Positions 25,746 through 35,457 of a stretch of 64,000 nt of DNA are shown piece by piece. Origin of the DNA: Okeania sp. SIO1I7 (GTDB lineage: Bacteria > Cyanobacteriota > Cyanobacteriia > Cyanobacteriales > Microcoleaceae); assembly GCA_010672585.1 (NCBI GenBank), contig JAAHGF010000016.1, forward strand, positions 172,096-236,095, read 5' to 3'. The translations under genes and the position numbers were made by a program. The notes beneath the pieces were generated by a model, which saw only the letters and a list, made by a program, of their open reading frames with translations, did no database searches and was not told the origin of the DNA. The first letter of the stretch is position 1. Each line of letters opens with the position of its first letter.

Positions 25746-26375
25746 ATGATTAAAGTATTATTAGTAGATGATGAAAACTTAATCCGGCGTGGATTAAAAG
25801 CTTTATTAAAGTTAGAAAATTATTTACAAATAGTAGGAGAGGCCGAAAATGGAGAAATGGCAATAAATCAAATAGAAAATCTACAGCCAGATGTAGTTTT
25901 AATGGATGTGCGAATGCCAATAATGGATGGAGTAGCAGCAACTAAAGAAATTTGTCAGCGTTTCCCAGAAGTAAAAATATTAATATTAACTACATTTGAT
26001 GACGATCGATATGTCACTCAAGCATTGAAATATGGAGCAGCAGGATATTTACTAAAAGACACACCCTCAGAAGAATTAGGTCAGGCAATTCAAGCTGTAT
26101 TTAAAGGTTATACACAACTAGGACCCGGTATAGGTAAAAAAGCTATTTCTCAAATGGCAATTCCTGTTAGTAACCTTCCTCAAAATTGGCAAGAATTAAC
26201 ACCAAGAGAACAAGAAATTTTAAAGTTAATTGCTTCTGGTGCAAATAACCGAGAAATAGCAAAAACTCTCTATATTTCTGAGAAGACTGTCAAAAATCAT
26301 ATCACTAATATTCTCAGGAGGTTAAATTTACGCGATCGTACTCAAGCTGCTATTTTTGCCCATTCAATTTTATAG
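25746..26375 (+). CDS. NarL/FixJ-family response regulator
   Basis: 209 residues: receiver domain (1-~120) with acidic pocket D8/D9, phosphorylation site D54 in VVLMDVRMPIMDG, T in ILTTFDDD and K in GYLLKDT, then a LuxR-type helix-turn-helix (~147-209; LTPREQEILKLIASGANNRE, IAKTLYISEKTVKNHITNIL). Functions as a phosphorylation-dependent DNA-binding regulator, paired with the histidine kinase immediately upstream. Candidate targets include its own operon and the divergent CpxP-like gene. Confidence 0.95.
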   Translation: MIKVLLVDDENLIRRGLKALLKLENYLQIVGEAENGEMAINQIENLQPDVVLMDVRMPIMDGVAATKEICQRFPEVKILILTTFDDDRYVTQALKYGAAGYLLKDTPSEELGQAIQAVFKGYTQLGPGIGKKAISQMAIPVSNLPQNWQELTPREQEILKLIASGANNREIAKTLYISEKTVKNHITNILRRLNLRDRTQAAIFAHSIL

Positions 26376-26743
26376 CAGAAGGAAGAAGGAAGAAGGAAGA
26401 GGAGAAGAAAGTGTTTGATCGCGAATTAAATGGACATAATATAACCAGGACTTACGCAAATTGACTTTGAAACCACTATTTGTAGGGGAGAATGGTATTG
26501 GATAACGCCAAGCTCCGAATGGCGCCATCCCTAAATGTTCTGGTGGTGGTGCATTGTAATGGTCGTGCATCGTCATTATTTTTGTTACGAGGCACAGCAG
26601 TGGGAGCATCTTGCTCCCGTGCCAGGTATTCCTTTTTCTTGTATACCATTACTATTGGGACTACCAATGTTCTATCTCAACACCATTACCAAATCTTTTT
26701 CGATCTCCCCATCTCCCCATCTCCCCACCCTTCCCACACTCCC
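26376..26743. other. Gene-free stretch with repeat fragments
   Basis: Contains GAAGGAA tracts (26380-26405), a lone right end of the TATCATGTCCGG family (TGGACATAATATAA, ~26432), a lone AGGACTTACGCA end (~26448) and CCCCATCT heptamers (26706-26730). Several overlapping open frames across 26476-26833 on both strands are translations of this repeat DNA and show no family features. Confidence 0.5.
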
Positions 26744-27442
26744 CTACTCCATTTGACTGGGAATCAAAATCAAAGACCAATAAGGAACATCCCCTTGCTC
26801 AACCTCAGTAATGTCAACAATTCGCTGATTTGATTGAGTTGCCCTTTCAATATAAAGCGCCCTATGCAATAACTCTAAGCGATCGATAACCCTACGGACT
26901 TTGGTAAAATGCCTCCCTAATTTGATAATAACCGCTGCATCAACAACAGCAAGGCGATCGCTCAAAGTAATTTCATCCAAAGTAGCAGGTATAATGCTCA
27001 ACACATCATTGCCATAAGTAATTGGCACACCCAGCATGGCAGCACTTGCCATTGTGGAAGAAATTCCTGGTACAATTTCAGTAGGAAACTGTCTGTAAAG
27101 TCGCTGAAAAAGATACATAAATGAGCCATAAAGCATTGGTTCCCCTTCACACAACACAGCCACATCTGTACCTACTTTTAGATGTTCGGCAATCTTTTCA
27201 GCAGCTATATCATAATAAGGTTGTGACGATCGCTTGACATCAAACGGTAAAGACATAGAAATTTCTATCTGGTCGGGACGAATAAAGTCCGAGACGATCG
27301 CCCGTGCTAAAGCCTTTCCATTTTCAGAAATAGGGTAAGCAATTACCGGAACAGTAGTCAAAATGCGGTGTGCTTTCAAAGTCAGCAACTCTGGGTCGCC
27401 AGGTCCAATACCTAATCCATAAAGTCGTCCTAATTTTGTCAT
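26744..27442 (-). CDS. cobI: Precorrin-2 C(20)-methyltransferase
   Basis: 232 residues from the ATG at 27442 (MTKLGRLYGLGIGPGDPELL). SAM-binding tetrapyrrole methylase fold: GIGPGDPELLTLKA loop at the N-terminus, VLCEGEPMLYGSFMYLFQRL in the middle and PGISSTMASAAMLGVPITYG after it. Catalyses SAM-dependent methylation at C20 of precorrin-2 (or the cobalt form) in cobalamin synthesis. The frame stays open upstream to 27604, but that extension is encoded by the adjoining MITE, so 27442 is the sensible start. cobH lies upstream on the same strand, interrupted only by the MITE. Confidence 0.93.
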   Translation of the reverse strand: MTKLGRLYGLGIGPGDPELLTLKAHRILTTVPVIAYPISENGKALARAIVSDFIRPDQIEISMSLPFDVKRSSQPYYDIAAEKIAEHLKVGTDVAVLCEGEPMLYGSFMYLFQRLYRQFPTEIVPGISSTMASAAMLGVPITYGNDVLSIIPATLDEITLSDRLAVVDAAVIIKLGRHFTKVRRVIDRLELLHRALYIERATQSNQRIVDITEVEQGDVPYWSLILIPSQME

Positions 27443-27457
27443 ATCAAATCCACTTAA

Positions 27458-27697
27458 TATCATGTCTGGTTGAATACTTGCACCTTGCAGGAAGGAAGGC
27501 AGAAGGGAACAAAAGGCTAGAAGGAAGAAAATTTTTTTATCACTTATAGCGCTGCGCGCAGGCAACAGCTCATTTGGGGGGATAAAAAGCTGTTTGCGCA
27601 GCATCTCCGTTGGAATAATATAAGATTTTAGCTATTGGATACCTCCTGCAATTTGTAAATATGCCAGCACACATTGCTATATTATCCGGACATGATA
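27458..27697. mobile_element. MITE with TATCATGTCCGG ends and TAA target duplication, 240 bp
   Basis: Left TATCATGTCTGGTTGAATAC, right TTATCCGGACATGATA; flanks TAA (27455-27457) and TAA (27698-27700). Inserted between cobH and cobI, 15 bp upstream of the cobI start codon, so any cobI ribosome site or promoter now comes partly from the element. Contains GGAAGGCAGAAGGG purine text shared with other family members. 27718-27770 beyond it is a CTCCCCTACTCCCCCA heptamer-type tract. Confidence 0.8.
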
Positions 27698-27777
27698 TAA
27701 TTCGGTATAAAAAAATGTTCCATCTCCCCTACTCCCCCACTCCCCTACTCCCCCACTCCCCTACTCCTCATTTGATA

Positions 27778-28440
27778 TCATAGCTCGCTCTCCTTTGCTA
27801 AAGCATTCACTGCCGCAGCTGCGATCGCGCTACCTCCACGTCTTCCATGGAGAGTAATAAATGGAACTCCTCGACTATTTGCTGCCAGTTCAGCTTTTGA
27901 TTCTGCTGCACCCACAAATCCCACAGGAAAGCCTAAAATTAGAGCAGGTTTTGCCATTCCCTCATCCAGCATTTCTAGTAAGTGAAACAGTGCCGTCGGT
28001 GCATTACCAATGGCAACAACAGAATTATTGCTCATAGATTTCCATAATTCTATCGCTGTTGCAGAGCGAGTATTGTTAATTCGTCTAGCTATCTCAGGCA
28101 CTTCTGGATGATTAAGAGTGCAAATCACTTCATTGTTAGCTGGCAACCGATGACGTATAATTCCGTTAGCTACCATTTGAGAATCACAAAGAATTGGCGC
28201 ACCATCAATTAACGCAGCACGTCCTATTTGTACTGCATCTGCGGAAGCGACTAAATCTTCTACAATATCTGTCATACCGCAGGCGTGAATCAGTCTAACT
28301 GCAACATGAGCTAAATCCTGAGAAAATCTTTCTAGGTTAACTTCGGAGCGAATCATGGCAAAAGATTTGCGGTAAATTTCTTCGCCGTTGCGAATGTAAT
28401 CAATCATTTTGGGGAAATTTGGTAATTGGTAATAGCTCAA
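27778..28440 (-). CDS. cobH: Precorrin-8X methylmutase
   Basis: 220 residues, full-length CbiC/CobH family: EIYRKSFAMIRSEVNLERFS, RLIHACGMTDIVEDL with the conserved histidine in the active-site region, GAPILCDSQMVANGI, VAIGNAPTALFHLLEML, PVGFVGAAESK and VPFITLHGRRGGSAIAAAAV. Catalyses the 1,5-sigmatropic methyl shift from C11 to C12 giving hydrogenobyrinate/cobyrinate in the cobalamin pathway. Precedes cobI on the same strand (about 335 bp between coding regions, mostly MITE). Confidence 0.95.
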   Translation of the reverse strand: MSYYQLPNFPKMIDYIRNGEEIYRKSFAMIRSEVNLERFSQDLAHVAVRLIHACGMTDIVEDLVASADAVQIGRAALIDGAPILCDSQMVANGIIRHRLPANNEVICTLNHPEVPEIARRINNTRSATAIELWKSMSNNSVVAIGNAPTALFHLLEMLDEGMAKPALILGFPVGFVGAAESKAELAANSRGVPFITLHGRRGGSAIAAAAVNALAKESEL

Positions 28441-28712
28441 ATAAATTCATTGCTTTATGAAATAATAGCAAAAAAATCACTCTGACAAATATATCCGACT
28501 ATCTCCTCTATAATTCCTTGTTTCTCCTAATTACTCTCTACTCCCCTACTCCTTAAAAAGACTTTTTCAGCAAACCCTATTTATCACGCTTGGTATTAGG
28601 AGTTACCGAGTCAAGATAAATGGCTTCGATATCATTTTTGAGGTCGGAACTTATCTTTTTAGTCAAAGAGATATCTCCTGTAGATTCTTTTGAATGCCCA
28701 AATTATTCCTAA

Positions 28713-28867
28713 TTTCATGCCTGGTTGAACAGTTATAAAATAAATAACGACCGAGTCCTCAGGAGTCAGGAGTCAGGAAGGAAGAGGAAGAACAGGAGAA
28801 GAAGGAGAGAGTTTTTTGGTCGCGTAAGCGGAACGGAGTTCTATCACACTCTTATCCGGACATGATA
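28713..28867. mobile_element. MITE with degenerate TATCATGTCCGG ends and TAA target duplication
   Basis: Left end TTTCATGCCTGGTTGAACAG, right end TTATCCGGACATGATA; flanks TAA at 28710-28712 and 28868-28870. The interior holds GGAGTCA heptamers and GAAGAAGGA purine text. The wider gap 28441-29200 also has a lone CTTTTTCAGCAAACCCTA end (28563) and, at 28980-29190, a GC-richer segment with HIP-like text in which I see no gene. Confidence 0.7.
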
Positions 28868-29200
28868 TAACATTCTTTGTTTGAAAATGTTATTAACTAT
28901 AACTGATAATTCCAACATATAGCGTTTTCAAATAAGATGTCAAACAAGAGTTAGTTATTTACTAACAGTAAAAAGTCCGGCAAACCTTCTTACTTATTGC
29001 CTCACAGGAGTGCGCATTCCCTCTCTTGGTCGGCATTCCCATGGCGAGGAAACCAGCTCTTGACAGAGCCACTCCGCTAACGCCTGGTTCCGACCGCAAG
29101 CGAGCTGGTGTCGTCGCGGGTTTGCACCGCTGTTGCTTTCCGGATCTGTTGCCTTTTGCCTAAAAGCAACCAGGTTTTTTACGCAACTCAAATGAAATTA

Positions 29201-29686
29201 GGCGTTGCTGATTCTGGGTATGATGCAAGCCCCTCTAGCCCCCCAAAATTGGGGGGATAAAACTCTAAAAGTCCCCCTTAATCCCCCTCCCGTCCCCCTT
29301 GGAAATCCCCCTCCCGTCCCCCTTGGAAATCCCCCTCCCGTCCTCCTTGGAAATCCCCCTCCCGTCCCCCTTGGAAATCCCCCTCCCATCCCCCTTGGAA
29401 ATCCCCCTCCCGTCCCCCTTGGAAATCCCCCTCCCGTCCCCCTTGGGAAGGGGGAAGCCAGAGGATGCTTCGCTTTTGAACGATGGGGAAGCCAGAGGAT
29501 GCTTCGCTTTTGAACGATGGGGAAGCCAGAGGATGCTTCGCTTTTGAACGATGGGAAAGCCAGAGGATGCTGCGCATTTGAAGGATGGAAAGCCAGAGGA
29601 TGCTGCGCATTTGAAGGATGGGGGATGCGCGGGGGCGAAGGCGAGAACCAAACAATCGCACATTCATACTTCAATTCAGCAACGCC
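29201..29686. mobile_element. Inverted-repeat element with 8-bp target duplication TGAAATTA and internal tandem repeats
   Basis: The left end GGCGTTGCTGATTCTGGGTA and the reverse complement of the right end, GGCGTTGCTGAATTGAAGTA, match with few differences and are directly flanked by TGAAATTA (29193-29200 and 29687-29694). Inside: seven 24-bp units (CCCTCCCGTCCCCCTTGGAA type, 29285-29450) and five 33-34-bp units (GCCAGAGGATGCTTCGCTTT type, 29455-29625). All six frames are largely open because 24 is a multiple of three; none is a believable gene. Same end family as 45757-45966. Confidence 0.88.
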
Positions 29687-29739
29687 TGAAATTACTATAG
29701 TATTATATTCAGTTAGGATAATTACCGATCGATAAAATG

Positions 29740-30888
29740 TCAAGTATTTTCCACCGAGGAGAAAGAGACCGGATATATTGCATTTTCTTCTTCATTGCCT
29801 ACTCTTTCTTCATTAGATTTCAGAATTATTTCAAAGATTGCCCCTTGTGGTTGGTTATTTCTCACACAAATTTTGTCTCCATGTGCTTCAACAACCATTT
29901 TGCAAAAGGCTAAACCCAATCCTATTTGGGAGACACCAGACATCATAGTTCCAATCTCGTATTTCTCAAAAATCTTTTGTCGCAATTTTTCTGGAACGCC
30001 AGGACCTGAATCTAGCACCTGAATTTTGTAATCTCCAGATTTGAGTAATTCTAAACTCACGATAACTTGACTGTTATGTGGGGAAAACTTAATAGCATTT
30101 GAGATGAGGTTATCCAATACTCTATGATACAAAGTAACATCAATAGCAACTTTTTTACAGATAACTTCTGGGAGTTGACTAAATAGGGACTGATTTTTTT
30201 GCTCGGCGATCGCTTCAAAATTTGAGATAGCAGACTCGATCAGACTGCATAGATCGACCCTTGTGCAATTGAGACGAATTTGACCAGATTCTAGTAAAGC
30301 CATTTTTAATAAATCATCAATTAATACTTGTAATGTTTGTGCTGACGAATAAACTTGATTTAGTTTAAGGTTTTGCTTATCTTGAGGATAATTAGGATTT
30401 TTCAAAAGTTCTAAGCCAAACAAGACAATAGTCAAAGGATTTCGTAAATCGTGAACAACCATTTTTACCATGTCTTCCCGTAATTTGAGCATAGTTTGCA
30501 GGTTATCATACTGGTACTTAATTCGTAGCATGGAGCTAACTCTTGCCCTCAGTTCAATTGCATTAACAGGTTTACTAATGAAATCGTCAGCTCCAGCATT
30601 TAGACAATTTGCCAGGTCCGACTTTGCACTTAATGCCGTTATCATAATAATTGGAACAGCTTGCCATACTGACGTAGCTTTAATTTGCCGACAAACTTCA
30701 ATACCATCAATTCCCGGCATCATCACATCAAGTAAAATCAGGTCTGGGTTGTAGGTTTCTAGGTTAGCGATCCCCTCTTCACCACTGGCAGCATAATACA
30801 ATTCATAGTCTTGGTCGCTCAAAAGAGCTTCAATCACATCAAAATTGTTGGGTTCATCATCAATAACTAAAATAGACGGTAAATTCAT
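29740..30888 (-). CDS. Response regulator-histidine kinase hybrid
   Basis: 382 residues: N-terminal receiver (ILVIDDEPNNFDVIEALL, LILLDVMMPGIDGIEVCRQI, K in FISKPVNAIELRARV), then HisKA with MVVHDLRNPLTIVLFGLELL and HATPase_c (NLISNAIKFSPHN, VLDSGPGVPE, QIGLGLAFCKMVVEAHG). No membrane segment, so cytoplasmic. Last gene of a three-gene hybrid kinase operon: its start codon directly follows the stop of the 544-residue gene with no gap. Likely part of a phosphorelay with the two upstream proteins. Confidence 0.92.
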   Translation of the reverse strand: MNLPSILVIDDEPNNFDVIEALLSDQDYELYYAASGEEGIANLETYNPDLILLDVMMPGIDGIEVCRQIKATSVWQAVPIIMITALSAKSDLANCLNAGADDFISKPVNAIELRARVSSMLRIKYQYDNLQTMLKLREDMVKMVVHDLRNPLTIVLFGLELLKNPNYPQDKQNLKLNQVYSSAQTLQVLIDDLLKMALLESGQIRLNCTRVDLCSLIESAISNFEAIAEQKNQSLFSQLPEVICKKVAIDVTLYHRVLDNLISNAIKFSPHNSQVIVSLELLKSGDYKIQVLDSGPGVPEKLRQKIFEKYEIGTMMSGVSQIGLGLAFCKMVVEAHGDKICVRNNQPQGAIFEIILKSNEERVGNEEENAIYPVSFSSVENT

Positions 30889-32523
30889 TTATTTTGTTTT
30901 TAAAAGTTTTTGAATCGTGTTTGCCAACTGTTTTAGTTTAACAGGTTTGCTGAGATAATCATTAGCTCCAGCAGCCAGACAACGTTCTCGATCGCCTACC
31001 ATCGCTAGAGCAGTCAGTGCAACTATCGGCACATCGACCAGGTCAGGAATACGGCGAATCTGCTCTATAGCCTTAAGGCCATCTATCTTTGGCATTGAAA
31101 TGTCCATCAGAATCAGATCGGGGTTTTCCAACTGAGCGAGGGTAATTGCTTCCTCTCCATTCTTAGCCAGGAGAATTCGATAGCCTTTGGCTCTCAGATA
31201 GCTCGAAACTGTACTGATACTTACCTTGTTATCTTCTGCCAGCATAATTAATGGAGACGTTTGCTGTTGAGACTGATTAGGTTTAGTGCTAGCTTTAGGA
31301 TACACTTCAAATTCGTCGGAGGTTTCTGTTGTCACAGTATAAGGAAGATCGATGGTGAAGCAACTACCGACCCCTATCTCACTGGTGACTCCCACTTGCC
31401 CACCGTGATGTTCAACAATACGTTTCACTAAGGCAAGTCCTAAACCTGTCCCTTGATAGTGGCGATTCAGGGAACTATCAATTTGGACAAAAGGCTGAAA
31501 TAGTTTTTTGAGGTTTTGTGGAGCAATGCCAATGCCAGTGTCAATAACAGCAATTCGTAGGAATTTTTGGAAATTCCTAGTCTCTGGGTTGAACTGCTGG
31601 CGATTGACCTGGACTTCCAAGGAAATACATCCTCCATCTGGGGTAAATTTGATAGCATTATTGAGTAGGTTGATTAAGACTTGGCGGATGCGTCGTTCAT
31701 CCACGAATAACTCAGGCAGGTGTTGAGGCAGTTTCATTTCTAGTTGAATGCATTTCTTTTCAGCAAGTTGTTTGATGAAGGCTAGACTAGCTTGGCACAG
31801 AGAAGAAACTGTCGTGAGTGTAAAGTTTAGCTCTAGCTGACCCGATTCAATTTTGGCAATATCCAGAATGTCATTAATGAGTTCTAAAAGATGGCTTCCA
31901 CTGCTCTCCATCGTTTGTATAGCTTTCATTTGTTGCTCATTAATACTGCCAAATATCCCCTCTTGCAGGCCCTCTGCTATTCCGAGAATTGCGTTTAGGG
32001 GAGTGCGGAGTTCATGGCTCATGTTGGCGAGAAATTGGTTCTTCGCCCTGTTTGCTGTTTCGGCAGTTTGCTTTGCTTGCTCTAACGAAAGGACCTTTAG
32101 GGCAACTTCTTGTTCTAAGTTTTGAGTCAGCCTTCTTAACTGCAAATGAGTTTTAACTCTGGCGAGGACTTCTTGCTCTTGAAATGGCTTAGTAATATAA
32201 TCTATTGCCCCTAGCTCAAAACCTTTAATTTTGCTTTCTGTATCTGATAAAGCTGTGATAAAAATTACAGGGATATTGTAAGTCCTATGATTGGATTTGA
32301 GTTTTTTACAGATTTCAAAGCCATCCATGTCAGGCATTGTGATGTCTAATAAAATTAAATCTGGTAATTTTCGCTCTAGTTGTTTAAGCGCTCGTTTTCC
32401 ACTGTTGGCAATCGCCACATCATATCCTACTGCACTGAGTGTTTCTGAAAGGATATCTAAATTGGCTATTATATCATCAACGATTAAAATAATCCCTGTT
32501 TGTTTTGCTAATTCTTGATTCAT
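30889..32523 (-). CDS. Receiver-histidine kinase-receiver hybrid
   Basis: 544 residues: REC1 (~10-130; [20 protein letters not shown]), a short coiled coil, HisKA ([20 protein letters not shown], ~155-225), HATPase_c ([31 protein letters not shown]) and REC2 (~425-540; [37 protein letters not shown]). No membrane segment. The start overlaps the stop of the upstream 693-residue gene by 4 bp (ATGA), and the downstream gene starts at the next base, indicating translational coupling. The C-terminal half is strikingly similar to that of the 2483-residue kinase downstream of this operon's origin, pointing to duplication. Confidence 0.93.
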   Translation of the reverse strand: MNQELAKQTGIILIVDDIIANLDILSETLSAVGYDVAIANSGKRALKQLERKLPDLILLDITMPDMDGFEICKKLKSNHRTYNIPVIFITALSDTESKIKGFELGAIDYITKPFQEQEVLARVKTHLQLRRLTQNLEQEVALKVLSLEQAKQTAETANRAKNQFLANMSHELRTPLNAILGIAEGLQEGIFGSINEQQMKAIQTMESSGSHLLELINDILDIAKIESGQLELNFTLTTVSSLCQASLAFIKQLAEKKCIQLEMKLPQHLPELFVDERRIRQVLINLLNNAIKFTPDGGCISLEVQVNRQQFNPETRNFQKFLRIAVIDTGIGIAPQNLKKLFQPFVQIDSSLNRHYQGTGLGLALVKRIVEHHGGQVGVTSEIGVGSCFTIDLPYTVTTETSDEFEVYPKASTKPNQSQQQTSPLIMLAEDNKVSISTVSSYLRAKGYRILLAKNGEEAITLAQLENPDLILMDISMPKIDGLKAIEQIRRIPDLVDVPIVALTALAMVGDRERCLAAGANDYLSKPVKLKQLANTIQKLLKTK

Positions 32524-34601
32524 GGCTTGGGAGAGTTTAGATACTGCTTATAATTAAGGTGCTTTTGAATTAATATTTCAATTTTTTCTGTTTGAAATTG
32601 CTTTGCCAGTTGTGAAATTTGCTGGGTAAAGGGCAGATAGCGATCGCTCTTTTGCCCAATTTTTTCAGCCATTTTTACTAGCTTGAGCAGTAAGCCATCC
32701 TGGGCCAACTCAAATAGAATTTGTAAATCCTCTAATGGCGGTGCAACTATTTCGGGACTATCACTCAAGATGATAGCAGAAGTTGAGACTGACTTAATTG
32801 TTTGATATTTCCAAGTCACTTGTAGATGGTTAGTAAGTAGAGAGAATATCTCCTCAGCATTTACAGGTTTGGGTAAAAAATCATCACCTCCTGCATCTAA
32901 GCTCATTTGTCGATCCATATCTGATACAGAAGCAGATGAAATAATTACTTTTATATGTTTCAGGGCATTATCGTTGCGTAACTGTTTTAGCATTTCAAAG
33001 CCATTCATTACAGGCATCTGTATATCAGTTATAATCAGATCGAATGTTTGTTGTTTAGCTTTGGTTAATGCTTCTTGACCATTTTCTGCCTCAGTTAGCT
33101 TAAACCCAAGTGGCTCTAGCAACTCTACCAAAACTGAGCGATTTTCCCATCGGTCATCTACAACAAGCAGATGGCGAAGCACTCCTTCATAGCCAATAAT
33201 TTGCTGCCCATTGCTCGCCGAAATCTGTTGTGTCCAGTTATCAGCAGTCTGCAAATCTACCTCAAAATTGAAAATACTACCTACCCCCAGTTGGCTCAAG
33301 ACTTTAATCTTGCCACCCATCAGCTCAACAATTCTTTTACTAATTGTCAAACCTAAGCCTGTACCTTCTGATTGACGTTTTTTGTCTCCAACTTGCTCGA
33401 AGGATTGGAATATATTTTCCAGATTGGAAGTAGCAATACCAACTCCTGTATCTTCAACTTGAAACCCAATCCTGACAATACCATTTTCTATAGTTTGGTC
33501 TGATAGTTTTACAGTTTTAACTTTGAAAGTAATACTCCCTTTTTCTGTAAACTTAATAGCATTACCAAGGAGGTTGATCAGCACTTGTAGCAGTCGTTTT
33601 TCATCCGCGATCGCCCCTGTGGGAAGATTGGCATCAGGCTGATAAATCAAGTTAAGTCCTTTTTTGTCAGACTGGACACGACAGATTTCTACAATTCCTT
33701 GCAAGAAAGAAGGAAAGTGAATCTCTTTCAGATGAAGTTCCAGTTTGCCAGCTTCTATCTTGGACAAGTCTAATATGTCATTAATCAAGGTTAGCAAATG
33801 AGAGCCACACTGATGAATGATTTGAACACCATGGCGCTCTTTTTCCCCTAATTCTTTAGAACGATTGAGGATCTGAGCATAGCCCAAAATTCCATTGAGT
33901 GGTGTACGAAGTTCATGGCTCATATTAGCCAGAAATTGACTCTTAGCATGGTTAGCAGCTTCAGCAGTTTCCTTTGCCTGCTCAAGTTCAGCAGTACGGG
34001 TTTTAACTCGCAGCTCCAGAGTTTCGTTGAGTTGCTTGAGGTTAGCTTCAGTTTGCCACTGGGAAATTGCGCCACCAATACTTCCAGCGATCGCCATTAG
34101 TGCTGCTTTTGTACTATCATCCCATTGACGCTCTTGGTGACAGTCATCAAACCCGGTAAATCCCCAGAAGTAGTCCCGAATAAAAATAGGCACTACCAGG
34201 ATGGATAGAATTCCTTGGGGTTGTAGCAGCAATCTTTCTACTTCTGGAAAATCTCTTATTATACCTAAAATTGGCTGTTCTTGGGAAAGAGTATAATACC
34301 AACGGGGCAGAATTTCTGGATAGAGAAGGTTTTGCAGCTTGGGATTGTCAATTTCTGGCTGCACACCCTTAGCTACCCACTCCCAACGTTGACTACTAGC
34401 AGCTTCCCCAGTCTCAGGATGAAGATGATTTTGGAAAATATAGATCCGATCAACATCCATAACTGGCCCAAGGGCATTTAGGGATTCCTGGACTGACTCA
34501 TGGTAGTCTTTGACAGTCAATAGGCGATTAGTGGCAATTGCAATTCCCTGTAAAAGGCGATCGCTAGGCGATAAGTGATTGGGTTGATGAGTGACAGACA
34601 T
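32520..34601 (-). CDS. GAF-histidine kinase-receiver hybrid
   Basis: 693 residues: GAF (~13-185; [31 protein letters not shown]), coiled coil, HisKA ([20 protein letters not shown]), HATPase_c ([31 protein letters not shown]), REC (~475-600; [37 protein letters not shown]) and a helical tail (~625-693) like those often found after such receivers, without an obvious Hpt histidine. Cytoplasmic. First gene of the hybrid kinase operon; the promoter should lie in the AT-rich 34602-34700 region. Confidence 0.93.
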   Translation of the reverse strand: MSVTHQPNHLSPSDRLLQGIAIATNRLLTVKDYHESVQESLNALGPVMDVDRIYIFQNHLHPETGEAASSQRWEWVAKGVQPEIDNPKLQNLLYPEILPRWYYTLSQEQPILGIIRDFPEVERLLLQPQGILSILVVPIFIRDYFWGFTGFDDCHQERQWDDSTKAALMAIAGSIGGAISQWQTEANLKQLNETLELRVKTRTAELEQAKETAEAANHAKSQFLANMSHELRTPLNGILGYAQILNRSKELGEKERHGVQIIHQCGSHLLTLINDILDLSKIEAGKLELHLKEIHFPSFLQGIVEICRVQSDKKGLNLIYQPDANLPTGAIADEKRLLQVLINLLGNAIKFTEKGSITFKVKTVKLSDQTIENGIVRIGFQVEDTGVGIATSNLENIFQSFEQVGDKKRQSEGTGLGLTISKRIVELMGGKIKVLSQLGVGSIFNFEVDLQTADNWTQQISASNGQQIIGYEGVLRHLLVVDDRWENRSVLVELLEPLGFKLTEAENGQEALTKAKQQTFDLIITDIQMPVMNGFEMLKQLRNDNALKHIKVIISSASVSDMDRQMSLDAGGDDFLPKPVNAEEIFSLLTNHLQVTWKYQTIKSVSTSAIILSDSPEIVAPPLEDLQILFELAQDGLLLKLVKMAEKIGQKSDRYLPFTQQISQLAKQFQTEKIEILIQKHLNYKQYLNSPKP

Positions 34602-34898
34602 GAATATTTAATTTAGTAGAATTTATACCTTTCATCAAGATATAATGATTAACAATTAAGATTAGTCTTATTAGTTTTATTAATTTGGTAGTAGTAAACA
34701 AGTAATGATTTTCATATAGTATCCAAATAATTAGTTATCCTATTGATTGAGGAGTCAGGAGTCAGTAGAAAAGAGTCAGGAGTCAGTAGAAAGGAAGGAT
34801 CAAAGTGGGAATTATAGCAATAGACAGGATTGTAGTTGAATTATTTGTGGTCTAGCTAAACAGGATTTGGTATGATATCAAATCTGTTTAATTAGGTT
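34602..34898. other. Upstream region of the hybrid kinase operon
   Basis: 34610-34730 is AT-rich and may hold the operon promoter. 34748-34792 carries GGAGTCAG heptamers, and 34872-34890 a lone GATATCAAATCTG end, the family found intact at 47771-47864. No gene. Confidence 0.4.
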
Positions 34899-35107
34899 AG
34901 GACTTATATCATGTCCGCTTGAATACTTATACTTTAGTGGAAGGAAGGCAGCGGGAGCTGAAGGGAAGAAAAGGTTAGAAGGGATAAAGTTTTTTGATCA
35001 CTGATTATCGGGACATGATATTACGCAGTAGAACGTATTTCCGTCCGAAGCGACCGATAGGGAAGCAATCTCAAGTCCTAGTTTTTCGTACCTCATGCGT
35101 AAGTCCT
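34899..35107. mobile_element. AGGACTTACGC element split by a nested element
   Basis: Outer ends AGGACTTA (34899-34906) and GCGTAAGTCCT (35097-35107). Inner element 34907-35020 has ends TATCATGTCCGCTTGAATAC and ATTATCGGGACATGATA and is flanked by TTA on both sides (34904-34906, 35021-35023). Removing the insert and one TTA restores AGGACTTACGCAGTAGAACG, continuous with the outer family consensus seen at 23122 and 56697. Confidence 0.88.
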
Positions 35108-35457
35108 GTAGGTATAAAAATATTGTCCATCTTCACCATTGCCAAATCTTTATAACTGTTTTCTCTCCTGATCTCAAATCCGTTCGGGTTCGGTATAAAA
35201 AAATGTTCCATCTTCAACCATTACCAAATATTTCTTGATTTTCCCCTCCTGGGAGGGGGAGGGGCGAGGGGTGGGTCCCCATCTCCCCATCTCCCCAAAT
35301 TCCCCTCCTGGGAGGGGGAGGGGCGAGGGGTGGGTCCCCATCTCATGACACCGATGCTACCGGACATGATATGAGGTCAGGTATTAGAATGATTATTGAG
35401 TGTGGTGTTTTTTTCGGGTGAGTGGCTTTGATTGACTATGGATAGTTTCTTCATCAG
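35108..35457. other. Gene-free stretch downstream of the giant kinase gene
   Basis: Two near-identical GC-rich blocks at about 35243-35281 and 35302-35340 (CCCCTCCTGGGAGGGGGAGG then GGCGAGGGGTGGGTCCCCAT) each contain a strong CCCCTCC/GGAGGGG hairpin, separated by CCCCATCT heptamers. The same block occurs at 16722, 48740, 59085 and 60625. They could act as transcription terminators but are clearly dispersed repeats. A lone ACCGGACATGATATGA end lies at 35360-35374. Confidence 0.5.

Noticed and set aside
26476..26833. Several small ORFs on both strands
   Set aside because: Translations of dispersed repeat DNA overlapping the end of cobI; no family features and conflicting frames.
27443..27604. 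Longer N-terminus for CobI
   Set aside because: The extension is encoded by MITE sequence with defined ends and target duplication; the conserved protein begins at MTKLGRLYGLGIGPG.
28980..29190. Possible protein gene in a GC-richer segment
   Set aside because: Short frame without recognisable domain, start context or similarity to neighbours.
29198..29743. Overlapping long open frames on both strands (Pro/Gly-rich)
   Set aside because: They are open only because a 24-bp unit is a multiple of three and lacks stops in all frames; the region is the interior of an inverted-repeat element with a target duplication.
35243..35340. Strong paired terminators after the giant kinase gene
   Set aside because: The CCCCTCC/GGAGGGG hairpin blocks recur at many unrelated sites in the window (16.7, 48.7, 59.1, 60.6 kb), so I treat them as dispersed repeats rather than dedicated terminators.
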